Source of the DNA: an uncultured Methylophilaceae bacterium
GTDB lineage: Bacteria; Pseudomonadota; Gammaproteobacteria; Burkholderiales; Methylophilaceae
Direction: 5' to 3'
Assembly (NCBI GenBank): GCA_903899965.1
Contig: CAIULB010000017.1
Location: 1-44,563, forward strand
Length of the DNA stretch: 44,563 bases
Shown here: positions 8,415 through 15,462 of the stretch, in pieces
Numbering within the stretch: position 1 is the stretch's first letter
Layout: each line of letters opens with the position of its first letter
Program-made: the position numbers and the translations under genes
The notes under the pieces: generated by a model
The model's input: the letters and a program-made list of their open reading frames with translations, nothing else
Databases searched by the model: none
Told to the model about the DNA's origin: nothing

Positions 8415-9188
8415 CTAATCGCGCCCATTTTTTGATAGTATAAAAAGTTTTAAATATTTGTAATAGGTGGCTTCTGCATTAGATACCGCCAAAATAAAAC
8501 CCATGCGCCCATCAAGAAAACCGAGTCTTAAAAAGTAAGTTCTAATAAATGCCCAGAGCCCCTTAAAAATTGCTTTGCTTAGGGAGCTCGTTTTGCCATT
8601 CTTATGCATCATCAACGCACCAGCAGTTGAATATCGATTGGTTTTTTCTAATACGTCTTCTAAATTCTCATAGCTTGTATGTATCAATGGCATTTTTAAC
8701 GATTTGATTTCACCATTAAATATGACTTTTTCATGGACCAAGTCGTCACTAAATCGAGCACTTTCCCGAGGAAATAATCTTAGAACGTAGTCCGGAGACC
8801 ACCCGCTGTATTTGATGAATTGACCGCAGTAACTTGATGCGCGAGGTATTTGAAAAGCCTGATTCTCTGAGGTTGATTGAATGACTTCTTGTATTTCTTG
8901 TTTTAGCTGGGCAGTCACAATCTCATCAGCATCTACTGAAAGCACCCATTCGTTGGATGCCAAGTTTAGGGCTAAATTCTTTTGATGGCCAAATCCATGC
9001 CATTCTTTAGTGACCGTAACCTTTGCGCCAAGTTTTTTACTGATTGCTGCCGTTTTGTCAGAACTGTTGGCGTCGACCACAATGATTTCATCTGCCCAAG
9101 ATACTGAGTTAATGCAATCTGAGATTACATTTTCCTCATTTTTGGTAATGATCATGACGGATAGGGTTATTTTTTTTTTAATTTTCAT
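8415..9188 (-). CDS. Family 2 glycosyltransferase, WaaE/KdtX-like
   Basis: This is a GT-A-fold enzyme of 257 residues. The nucleotide-sugar site is visible: VMIITKNEENVI at the start, VVDANSSDKT around residue 38, and DAD at 86-88 (LSVDADEIV). The stretch HGFGHQKNLAL and the later SARFSDDLVHE are typical of WaaE/LgtF proteins, which add beta-1,4-glucose to heptose I of the LPS core, so that is the likely role. Codons 4-7 lie in a run of ten A residues (9170-9179 on the complement). A one-base change in the run would stop translation within 18 codons. The gene is AT-rich and is followed by waaC after 37 bases. Confidence 0.87.
   Translation of the reverse strand: MKIKKKITLSVMIITKNEENVISDCINSVSWADEIIVVDANSSDKTAAISKKLGAKVTVTKEWHGFGHQKNLALNLASNEWVLSVDADEIVTAQLKQEIQEVIQSTSENQAFQIPRASSYCGQFIKYSGWSPDYVLRLFPRESARFSDDLVHEKVIFNGEIKSLKMPLIHTSYENLEDVLEKTNRYSTAGALMMHKNGKTSSLSKAIFKGLWAFIRTYFLRLGFLDGRMGFILAVSNAEATYYKYLKLFILSKNGRD
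9170..9179 (-). repeat. A10 homopolymer at codons 4-7 of the WaaE-like gene
   Basis: Ten consecutive T on the plus strand (A on the coding strand) lie nine bases after the ATG. With nine A the frame hits TAA at codon 7. With eleven it hits TGA at codon 18. This is the pattern of a slipped-strand contingency tract, but variation cannot be seen from one sequence. Confidence 0.9.
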
Positions 9189-9212
9189 TTTAGGGGCATA
9201 CTTGAGTTCCAG

Positions 9213-9998
9213 TTAACGACAATACATTTTTTTCCAATAATACAAATATAACTGATACTTAATAGATGAAAATAAATTTCTCAAGAAGTTGTTTTTTTTC
9301 AACTCCCATGTGATGCCATTAGTTGATTTTTCGCTCCATTTCGAAAGCCCGATCCGCTTCCTCCATTTTTTTCCTGTATCAATAACATATGAGCTCTCGT
9401 TTGGTTCACCATATATTAAAAAAATTGGATACGGGGGTGGGAGTTTTTCCTTGCTCAATTTTTGCACATTGCAAGAGAATTGCTTTTCAGGGTCCTTCGA
9501 TAAGTCAAAATCTCGTAGCAGCTTTTTTATATAAGAAAGTCTAAAAAATGATGGGTTGAGGCCTAACCCCGTTGCATAAACACTGCTTCCATCAGTTAAA
9601 TGTTCCTTATTATTTTTTAGATTTAATCTTAGGGAGACAACATCTTTGTTTTCGAATGCTTTTTCAATTCTGGCTGGATATACTTTTTTCTTAAGGCACC
9701 AGTCATCTTCCAGATGTAAAAAGATTTCTGAATTAACTTTGCTCCAACACCATTCGACTGCTGATGAGAAGGAGGCGGAGGCAGGGGTTCTACTAACGAC
9801 ATTTTTGAAGTAGCGTGAACATACATTTAATACATCTTCAGCTGAACAGTCTGCGTCACCGACGCTATCCACATTAACAATTGCTCTTACCTCATAGTTG
9901 TGCAGAAGCTTTTTACTGAATGAGCTGAGTGTTATTTCTAGGATCTCAGGCCTTAGGGTTGCAATAATTACCACATCCATTTTTTTTTTAGTTTTCAC
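9213..9998 (-). CDS. Putative GT-A glycosyltransferase with LEDDW motif
   Basis: The 261-residue protein begins with a GT-A-like strand (MDVVIIATLRPEILEITLSSF). It carries LHLEDDW at about 95-101, which is the probable metal-binding D-D site, and later GLGLNPSFFRLS, a segment seen in several GT2-like LPS enzymes. No close named family is recognised, so donor and acceptor are unknown. The start is GTG 9998, preceded by GAGAAAAG; ATG 9980 is an alternative. Codons 4-7 form an A10 tract like the next gene. It is 22 bases after the CgeB-like gene and 24 bases before the WaaE-like gene, so probably co-transcribed. Confidence 0.75.
   Translation of the reverse strand: MKTKKKMDVVIIATLRPEILEITLSSFSKKLLHNYEVRAIVNVDSVGDADCSAEDVLNVCSRYFKNVVSRTPASASFSSAVEWCWSKVNSEIFLHLEDDWCLKKKVYPARIEKAFENKDVVSLRLNLKNNKEHLTDGSSVYATGLGLNPSFFRLSYIKKLLRDFDLSKDPEKQFSCNVQKLSKEKLPPPYPIFLIYGEPNESSYVIDTGKKWRKRIGLSKWSEKSTNGITWELKKNNFLRNLFSSIKYQLYLYYWKKMYCR
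9980..9989 (-). repeat. A10 homopolymer at codons 4-7 of the LEDDW glycosyltransferase gene
   Basis: Ten T on the plus strand fall at the same codon offset as in the neighbouring gene. Loss of one base gives TAA at codon 10 and gain of one gives TGA at codon 18. The final A is the first base of an in-frame ATG, so a downstream restart would escape the tract. Confidence 0.9.
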
Positions 9999-10020
9999 GA
10001 TGGAACTTTTCTCGAAAGCG

Positions 10021-11022
10021 TTATTTTTTGTAACTTACAAACTTCATAAGTTGCATCATTCTTGCTGAATAGGTGTGATCTTTTAAGACTCTTTTTAATG
10101 CAGAGTTTGCTATTTTTTGACGTTTTTCATTGTCATTTAATAAGTTAGTTAATAACTTAGGTAGCTCTTCAATTTTGGAAAAGGTTACCAAATCCTCTTT
10201 TATGTTGAACAGTTCTGGGATTTCTTTTTTTGCGTCGACCACTTGAACCACTCCGCAAGCTGCAGCTTCAAATAGCCTTGGATTTACTCCATGGGGCGAT
10301 TCATCAAACCAAGTATGAAAGTTTAATACTATTTTGGCACTACTAAAGTATCGGCACATTTCTTCAGGTGAAAAGAATCCATTCTTTAAATGATCAAGTA
10401 GTCTTGAGTCTTTATTTAACTTTTTCTTCCAAGGACCATATATTTTTATATTGAAGCCATTCTCAAGCAAGTATTCCATTAATTTTTGCCTTGACTTACT
10501 CCAGTCACCAGCGAAACAGATGTCGCAAGCGTTGGACTGGTCAAATGGGTAAGGCTTGTGTATTTCAGGATCACATGCAGTTGGAAGAAATGTTGATGGC
10601 ACTCCAGTTAATGATTGAACCTCTAATGCGCATACAGAAGAATTGCTAAACCAAAAGTCGAAATTGCTGGCAATCACTAAACCCCTTTTAAATTGAAAGG
10701 GATCGTTTATCCACCAGCAAGCTGTTTTTGCACCATGGGTTTTTGCCGTGTTTAATGATTTAACAGATAAGCTTGTGCCGTATATAGTAAGAAGCATGTC
10801 GGGCTTGAAGGTGCGTATCGTTTTTCTAATTCGGATATTGGCTCCCGAATACTGTTCTTGATCGCCAAATATTTTTCTTATCTTGGTTATAATCTTGTCT
10901 GATATATTCTCGTTATAGCTTTCTACTTTCACATCGTAGCCAAGATTGACTAATGCCTTTGCACTAAATACGTTCATTGGAACTGTTTTTAGATTGCCGG
11001 GTATTACTAATAGGATTTTCAT
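10021..11022 (-). CDS. CgeB/GT-B-like glycosyltransferase
   Basis: The 333-residue protein looks like a two-domain GT-B glycosyltransferase of the CgeB (DUF3880 plus glycosyl transferase 1_2) type. It has an N-terminal Rossmann half (MKILLVIPGN, then FKPDMLLTIYG and ACWWINDPF) and a C-terminal half with DICFAGDWSKSRQ, KIYGPW, SSAKIVLNFH and SPHGVNPRLFEAAACGVVQV. The last segment holds the conserved Glu of the donor site. Substrate is unknown; the setting suggests LPS outer core. It is the first gene of the minus-strand operon running down to lpxL. The DNA is AT-rich. Confidence 0.8.
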   Translation of the reverse strand: MKILLVIPGNLKTVPMNVFSAKALVNLGYDVKVESYNENISDKIITKIRKIFGDQEQYSGANIRIRKTIRTFKPDMLLTIYGTSLSVKSLNTAKTHGAKTACWWINDPFQFKRGLVIASNFDFWFSNSSVCALEVQSLTGVPSTFLPTACDPEIHKPYPFDQSNACDICFAGDWSKSRQKLMEYLLENGFNIKIYGPWKKKLNKDSRLLDHLKNGFFSPEEMCRYFSSAKIVLNFHTWFDESPHGVNPRLFEAAACGVVQVVDAKKEIPELFNIKEDLVTFSKIEELPKLLTNLLNDNEKRQKIANSALKRVLKDHTYSARMMQLMKFVSYKK

Positions 11023-11078
11023 TTTTGAGCTAGAGGTGCAATAGGGTAATTAAATATCAAGCTTGGGAGCGACTTGTT

Positions 11079-11087
11079 TGGTATAAC
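11079..11087 (+). promoter_or_regulatory. Possible extended -10 promoter of the GT9 gene
   Basis: TGGTATAAC is an extended -10 (TGnTATAAT-like), 58 bases before the GT9 start, in the 122-base gap between divergent genes. No good -35 is visible at the expected spacing. Confidence 0.4.
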
Positions 11088-11144
11088 CTTAGGTTGCTTG
11101 TTGTGCATTTTGATTAAGTCAATTTATGAAAAACGGTAGTACCA

Positions 11145-12194
11145 ATGATAAAGAAAAAAGCGCTTTATATTAAAACTAAACATATAGGTGATTCTATCAT
11201 CTTAACTTCAGCAATCGAAGCGTTGCCTCCAGACTATCTTGTTGATGTTTTGTGTTTTAAAGAGAGTGAGTCTATTTTTAGAATGCACCCAAGAGTCAGG
11301 CATGTGTTTGTTCCGCCTCGCCATCTCAAAGGGATTGCTAAATTTAGGTCTTATCAGTCCACATTGAAAAGCATGCTGGCTAGCCAATATGATTTTGTAG
11401 CGCAATTCTCGGACGACTGGCGCGGGGCTTTTCTGGCCAGGGTTTTACGTGCGCCCCTCAGTGTAGCGCGAGCCTCTAAAAAAAGACCGGACTTCTGGTC
11501 TAATTCATTTAAGCACATCGCCAAAATTTCACCGACAAAAAGACCGGCTGCCGAACAGGATGTAGATTTGTTGAGGAAAGTCGGGCTGTTTGATCAAGCT
11601 ATTGCGCCCCCTTATTTTCTTGAGGTTTCTAATGAGGCAAGTAAAAAAGTAGATTTATGGCTGCAATCGCATTTTATTGACAGATCAGCCTCCAAATTGC
11701 TTGTGATCCATGCGCCCGCTAGATGGAAATTTAAGGGCTTAGCTAATTCGGTATGGGCTGAGCTGGTGGACGTTTTGCATGACAGGGGGTGGTCTGTCGC
11801 TTTGGGTGGTGCGCCTAGCGACTTTGCTTTTAATAAAGCTTTAAGCCTAGAGTGCAAGCATGCACCACAAATAGTGCGTGACTTTAGCCTTGAGGAATCT
11901 GCGGCACTTCTTAAAAAGTCTAATTTATTGATTTCGATAGACTCAATGTCTATTCACTTGGCAAGCGCTGTTCAAACGCCTGTGGTGTCTATTTTCGGGC
12001 CTACAGATGAGAGAGTTTGGGCGCCTTGGCAAGTAAAGCACCGCATTGTGGCTTTGAATGAAAGCGATGCTCCATCGTTTGCTTGCCGACCTTGTGGCTT
12101 GGATGGCTGTGCAGGGAGCAAGGTCAGTCAGTGTTTGATGGCGGTTGAAGCTCAGCAAATTTTATTTGCTGTTGATGACCTTCTTGCAAGCTAG
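11145..12194 (+). CDS. Family 9 glycosyltransferase (heptosyltransferase, WaaQ-like)
   Basis: This is a GT9 protein of 349 residues, probably an LPS heptosyltransferase III-like enzyme. The N-terminus KALYIKTKHIGDSIILTSAI is the GT9 nucleotide-binding start. Further markers are VIHAPARWKFKGL, LGGAPSDF, the donor-site segment LLISIDSMSIHLASAVQTP, VSIFGPTDE, and a late Cys-rich stretch (CRPCGLDGCAG, then C) usual in this family. It is the only plus-strand gene within the surrounding block of minus-strand glycosyltransferases. Its last 33 bases overlap the end of the convergent GT4 gene. Confidence 0.88.
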   Translation: MIKKKALYIKTKHIGDSIILTSAIEALPPDYLVDVLCFKESESIFRMHPRVRHVFVPPRHLKGIAKFRSYQSTLKSMLASQYDFVAQFSDDWRGAFLARVLRAPLSVARASKKRPDFWSNSFKHIAKISPTKRPAAEQDVDLLRKVGLFDQAIAPPYFLEVSNEASKKVDLWLQSHFIDRSASKLLVIHAPARWKFKGLANSVWAELVDVLHDRGWSVALGGAPSDFAFNKALSLECKHAPQIVRDFSLEESAALLKKSNLLISIDSMSIHLASAVQTPVVSIFGPTDERVWAPWQVKHRIVALNESDAPSFACRPCGLDGCAGSKVSQCLMAVEAQQILFAVDDLLAS

Positions 12195-13247
12195 TTCGAA
12201 CACACTCAATACCGACTGATACATTCTTTCTAAAGAGTAGAGGGTTTGTCTTTCTTGCTTGGTATTGAACCTCTCCTTTACTAACTCTTTCGCCATCGCC
12301 TTTGCAAGCGCGTTTGGATTTTGGGTTGCAACTAGTGTTGCTTGCTTATAGCCTTCAATCGCCTCTGGGATCCCACCAATTGGACAGCTAATAATCGGAA
12401 GCCCTACCGACATGGCTTGCAATAGCGCTTGTGGTATGCCTTCGTTTGCGTAACTAGGTAAAACAAAGCAATCGAACGCTTGTAAATAGGGCACCACATT
12501 AGATTTCTCGCCAACAATTTTAATGTTGTCTTGAAATGGCGACTCCGCTGCTAATTTTAAGCAATTTTCCATCTGAGGCCCATCACCAACAATCACCAAG
12601 CTTACATTGGAATTATTGAGTAAATTAAAGGCAGAAATTAAGTCTGCATGTCCCTTCCATGACCTCAGTGTTGCGATGATGCCGAACACAAAGTGCTCTG
12701 CATTTAAACCAAGAAGTTTCTTTTGTTTTAATTTGTCACCAGGTATAAAAAGATCGGTATCAATCCCAGTTGGAACGGAGAAAATGGTTTCATCCTCAAC
12801 AAAATGGTCAGCAAGCAATTGTGCTCGAATCGATTGCCCGGTAGTCATGATTGCGTTGGTGCCGCTGTTGTATAGCCACCTGGTCGGCTTATTTCTGTGA
12901 ATGTGAGTGCTAATGTGGCGTGTTCTTACGATTGCGGGCTTGGTTCTTAGGCTTAGTCTGGCGATCGCGGTTAGCCAATGATCTTTACTGGAGTGACAAT
13001 TAATGACATCCGGTTCTATGTTTTTAATCACTCGACGAAGTTCAAATAAATCTTTTAAGCGTTTTTTATTGAGGTGAATAGGAATCACTTTAACGCCATA
13101 GGCGCTCGCTTTCTTTGCGATCTGGCTTTTTAAATCTGCGGCTAAAAAAACTTCATGGCCATGTTTCAGAAATACTTGAGCTTCTGTTAAAACTCTAATC
13201 TCTTGCCCGCCCCAACCTAGGGATGCTTCAGTGTGAAGAATTCGCAA
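12162..13247 (-). CDS. Family 4 glycosyltransferase
   Basis: This is a GT-B enzyme of about 361 residues. It begins RILHTEASLGWGGQEIRVL (acceptor loop), with NCHSSKDHW and RTRHIST following. The C-terminal donor domain has FGIIATLRSWKGH, VIVGDGPQ and ANEGIPQALLQAMSVGLPII, where the usual second Glu of EX7E is Gln, as in relatives of this subfamily. I place the start at TTG 13247, 9 bases after AGAGAG, because homologues begin at this point. An upstream TTG at 13271 is also in frame. It overlaps the preceding gene by about 20 bases and the plus-strand GT9 gene by 33. The acceptor is unknown. Confidence 0.86.
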   Translation of the reverse strand: MRILHTEASLGWGGQEIRVLTEAQVFLKHGHEVFLAADLKSQIAKKASAYGVKVIPIHLNKKRLKDLFELRRVIKNIEPDVINCHSSKDHWLTAIARLSLRTKPAIVRTRHISTHIHRNKPTRWLYNSGTNAIMTTGQSIRAQLLADHFVEDETIFSVPTGIDTDLFIPGDKLKQKKLLGLNAEHFVFGIIATLRSWKGHADLISAFNLLNNSNVSLVIVGDGPQMENCLKLAAESPFQDNIKIVGEKSNVVPYLQAFDCFVLPSYANEGIPQALLQAMSVGLPIISCPIGGIPEAIEGYKQATLVATQNPNALAKAMAKELVKERFNTKQERQTLYSLERMYQSVLSVFELACKKVINSK

Positions 13248-14391
13248 TTTTATTAACTCTCTTTGCCTCAATTAATCGGTTGTATAAATCCAGCCATTTT
13301 TGATTGGCGATTGAAATGTCGTATTTTTTTGAAAGCTGGCGTGCGTTTTTCGAATAGGTACTCAAGCTCTCCCAGCAATGTTCAATGGCCAGTGCAATGC
13401 TGCCAGCTTCCTTTTCGCAAATAACACCGGCTTTTGCTTCTCTTACTTTATCAGCAAGGCCGACTGCGTCAGTAATAATGATGGGCAGCCCACAGCAGAG
13501 TGCCTCTAATGCTGCATTAGGGAGGCTATCGTAACTTGATGGCAGGCAAAAGATATCAGCACTTGCTAGATATTTTTTAATGTCATGCTTAGGGCCTAAT
13601 ACCTGAATGCGTTGATTTGCTTTTAATGCATTCACGTGCTTTTGTAGTGCGGCTAACTTTTTGTCATGACCGATCACTAATAACTGAAAATTGGGGAGCT
13701 TGCTGACCGCATTAACAAGTTCCCAAGCTCCCTTGCGCGCAAAGCCGGAACCAATAAAAACGACAACGGGCAAGTCTGGATTAAACCCTAGGTTGGCCTT
13801 ATTTTCTTTTCTTTTTGATGTGGGTGTAGATTGAAAGTCTTCGGTATCTATCCCATTCTCAATTAAAACTACTCTGTGGTCTGGTACTTGATACCACTTT
13901 TTGATTTCACTTTGAACTAATGTGCTATTTGCTACAAAAGTTAAATTGTCATCTGCAGCCATGGCTTTTTCTGCGCGAATCACCGCTCTATGGTAGGGGT
14001 CAAGTTTCAACCATATTTTTCTTAACCAAGAACACTCTGCAGCATATCTTTTCACCCAGGAAGCATGAATGCCATCACCCAGTCGATATATATCTACGCC
14101 GCTTATCCGTTCGTGCGACTGCACCAAGTCGAATTTGTTTGATTTTAGAATCTGATGAACGGATTCGGAGAAGCTATTAAATTTTGCATATCGTGAAGTC
14201 CCTGAAGCGGATGCTTTGATGAATTCGCAGTTGTTTTGATCAAGGCCTTTACTTTGTTGACTCCAAGACTCTGCAACAATAGTCATGTTGATCTTTTTAG
14301 TACTTAGTCCTTGTATAGTACGAAGAATAAATTGCTCCGCCCCTCCGAATGGATTAAATTTGCGGCGAATGATGGCAATGCTGATTGCCAT
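13228..14391 (-). CDS. Family 4 glycosyltransferase, WaaG-like
   Basis: This is a GT-B enzyme of 387 residues. The N-terminus IAIIRRKFNPFGGAEQFI is the hallmark of WaaG-type LPS core glucosyltransferases, as are DLVQSHERI and the later IENGIDTEDF. The donor domain has VVFIGSGFARKGAWELV and LPSSYDSLPNAALEALCCGLP. WaaG adds glucose to heptose II in enteric bacteria. The sugar here cannot be fixed by sequence alone, so I leave the symbol blank. Its ATG overlaps the stop of the preceding gene (TAATG), and its end overlaps the following GT4 gene, so the three genes are translationally coupled. Confidence 0.88.
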   Translation of the reverse strand: MAISIAIIRRKFNPFGGAEQFILRTIQGLSTKKINMTIVAESWSQQSKGLDQNNCEFIKASASGTSRYAKFNSFSESVHQILKSNKFDLVQSHERISGVDIYRLGDGIHASWVKRYAAECSWLRKIWLKLDPYHRAVIRAEKAMAADDNLTFVANSTLVQSEIKKWYQVPDHRVVLIENGIDTEDFQSTPTSKRKENKANLGFNPDLPVVVFIGSGFARKGAWELVNAVSKLPNFQLLVIGHDKKLAALQKHVNALKANQRIQVLGPKHDIKKYLASADIFCLPSSYDSLPNAALEALCCGLPIIITDAVGLADKVREAKAGVICEKEAGSIALAIEHCWESLSTYSKNARQLSKKYDISIANQKWLDLYNRLIEAKRVNKIANSSH

Positions 14392-15239
14392 TAGATTCTC
14401 TTTGCACCTAGGTTGTAATATTCTAAATTATCGCTTGTTAGCAATTTTTCCATATAGGCGCCCGTCTTGAGAAGGGGGTAGCTTTCAAGTACCTCTTTTT
14501 TCCCAAGTAAGCTTGATTTGTTAAGTTTGTTGCTTGGAAAGTGCTGGCTAAATAGTTCCATTGCGTCACAAAAGTCACGATTCTTTGGGTGTACGGGTTC
14601 TCTTTCTCTCATCCAGATGATAGATTTTCTGCCAAAGCGTTGCGTAATCTTTGAAAAAAGATATTTTTCTAAATATTCATCCGAGCTGGGCTCGGGAATC
14701 GTAGATATTAAGTCTCTAAATTCCCTAGTATTTTTTACGATGAAGAATTGGCTTGCTATGCTTTTTTTCCAGCCAATATGCCAATCTAGGCCTGCTTTCT
14801 TAGTCAAACGAGTGATCAAGTAGGCGAGATTCTTAAGGATTCTCCCTGACTTTTTCCATTTCTCACTCTTATCAAAGCTCCATGATGATGATGCGATAAT
14901 TGCATGGGGATTTTTTGACAATAACTCAATATATTTTTCAATAAAGGCTTGGTTCATTAACCACGTGTCAGCTTCCAAATGGATTATGTAATCTGCGTTG
15001 TAAGTTTCCGCCGCTTTCAAAATTGAATTTTTGAGCAGATTAAACGCCCCAGCCTGCAAAGCTTTTGGTTCACATCTGACAAGGATGTCTTCAATGTACT
15101 GACTATAGTTTTTGTCAGAACATGCGTGGACGATAGGCCATTGATTGGCGTAGTTTAATTTGATGATTTCCATATTAATGCGTGCGCAGTCAATGCGATT
15201 GAATGTTGTGATGCAGACTACACATTTTGATTTTGTCAT
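14391..15239 (-). CDS. Putative GT-A glycosyltransferase with LEADTW motif
   Basis: The 282-residue protein has a GT2-like opening (CVVCITTFNRIDCARINMEI), a segment LLKNSILKAAETY typical of family 2 folds, and IIHLEADTWL at about 86-94, the likely metal-binding site. The rest is poorly conserved, so acceptor and donor remain unknown. It is the first gene of the minus-strand operon 15239-12162 and is AT-rich. The overall plan resembles the 9213-9998 protein (GT-A start and an acidic-Trp motif), but I see no extended identity. Confidence 0.72.
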   Translation of the reverse strand: MTKSKCVVCITTFNRIDCARINMEIIKLNYANQWPIVHACSDKNYSQYIEDILVRCEPKALQAGAFNLLKNSILKAAETYNADYIIHLEADTWLMNQAFIEKYIELLSKNPHAIIASSSWSFDKSEKWKKSGRILKNLAYLITRLTKKAGLDWHIGWKKSIASQFFIVKNTREFRDLISTIPEPSSDEYLEKYLFSKITQRFGRKSIIWMREREPVHPKNRDFCDAMELFSQHFPSNKLNKSSLLGKKEVLESYPLLKTGAYMEKLLTSDNLEYYNLGAKRI

Positions 15240-15462
15240 CGTTCTGATTTTTTATACTTAAGTTTTGACGAATTTGGCTATTGCTTATTTATTAAGAGGC
15301 TTTAAATTTTAGTGCCTTGAGTATACTAAAAAAACCAAAATTACCAAGCTTAAATCTAGCAAAAAGTGACCCTTCCAAGCTTTGTATTAGGGCGGTTTAA
15401 TTTGACGATAAGCCACGCATTGGGGATAATCAAGGACTAACTCAATCATCTATAGCGACACC
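15240..15462. other. Intergenic region between the LPS cluster and edd
   Basis: This is the longest gene-free stretch in the window. It separates divergent transcription units. The edd side holds a good sigma70-type promoter (15402-15430). The LPS side is AT-rich with a possible TATAAA just before the first gene. I see no RNA gene or repeat in it. Confidence 0.7.
15402..15430 (+). promoter_or_regulatory. Sigma70-type promoter of edd-eda
   Basis: TTGACG (15402-15407), a 17-base spacer and GATAAT (15425-15430) form a near-consensus promoter. The predicted start is near 15437, about 26 bases before the edd ATG. Confidence 0.75.
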
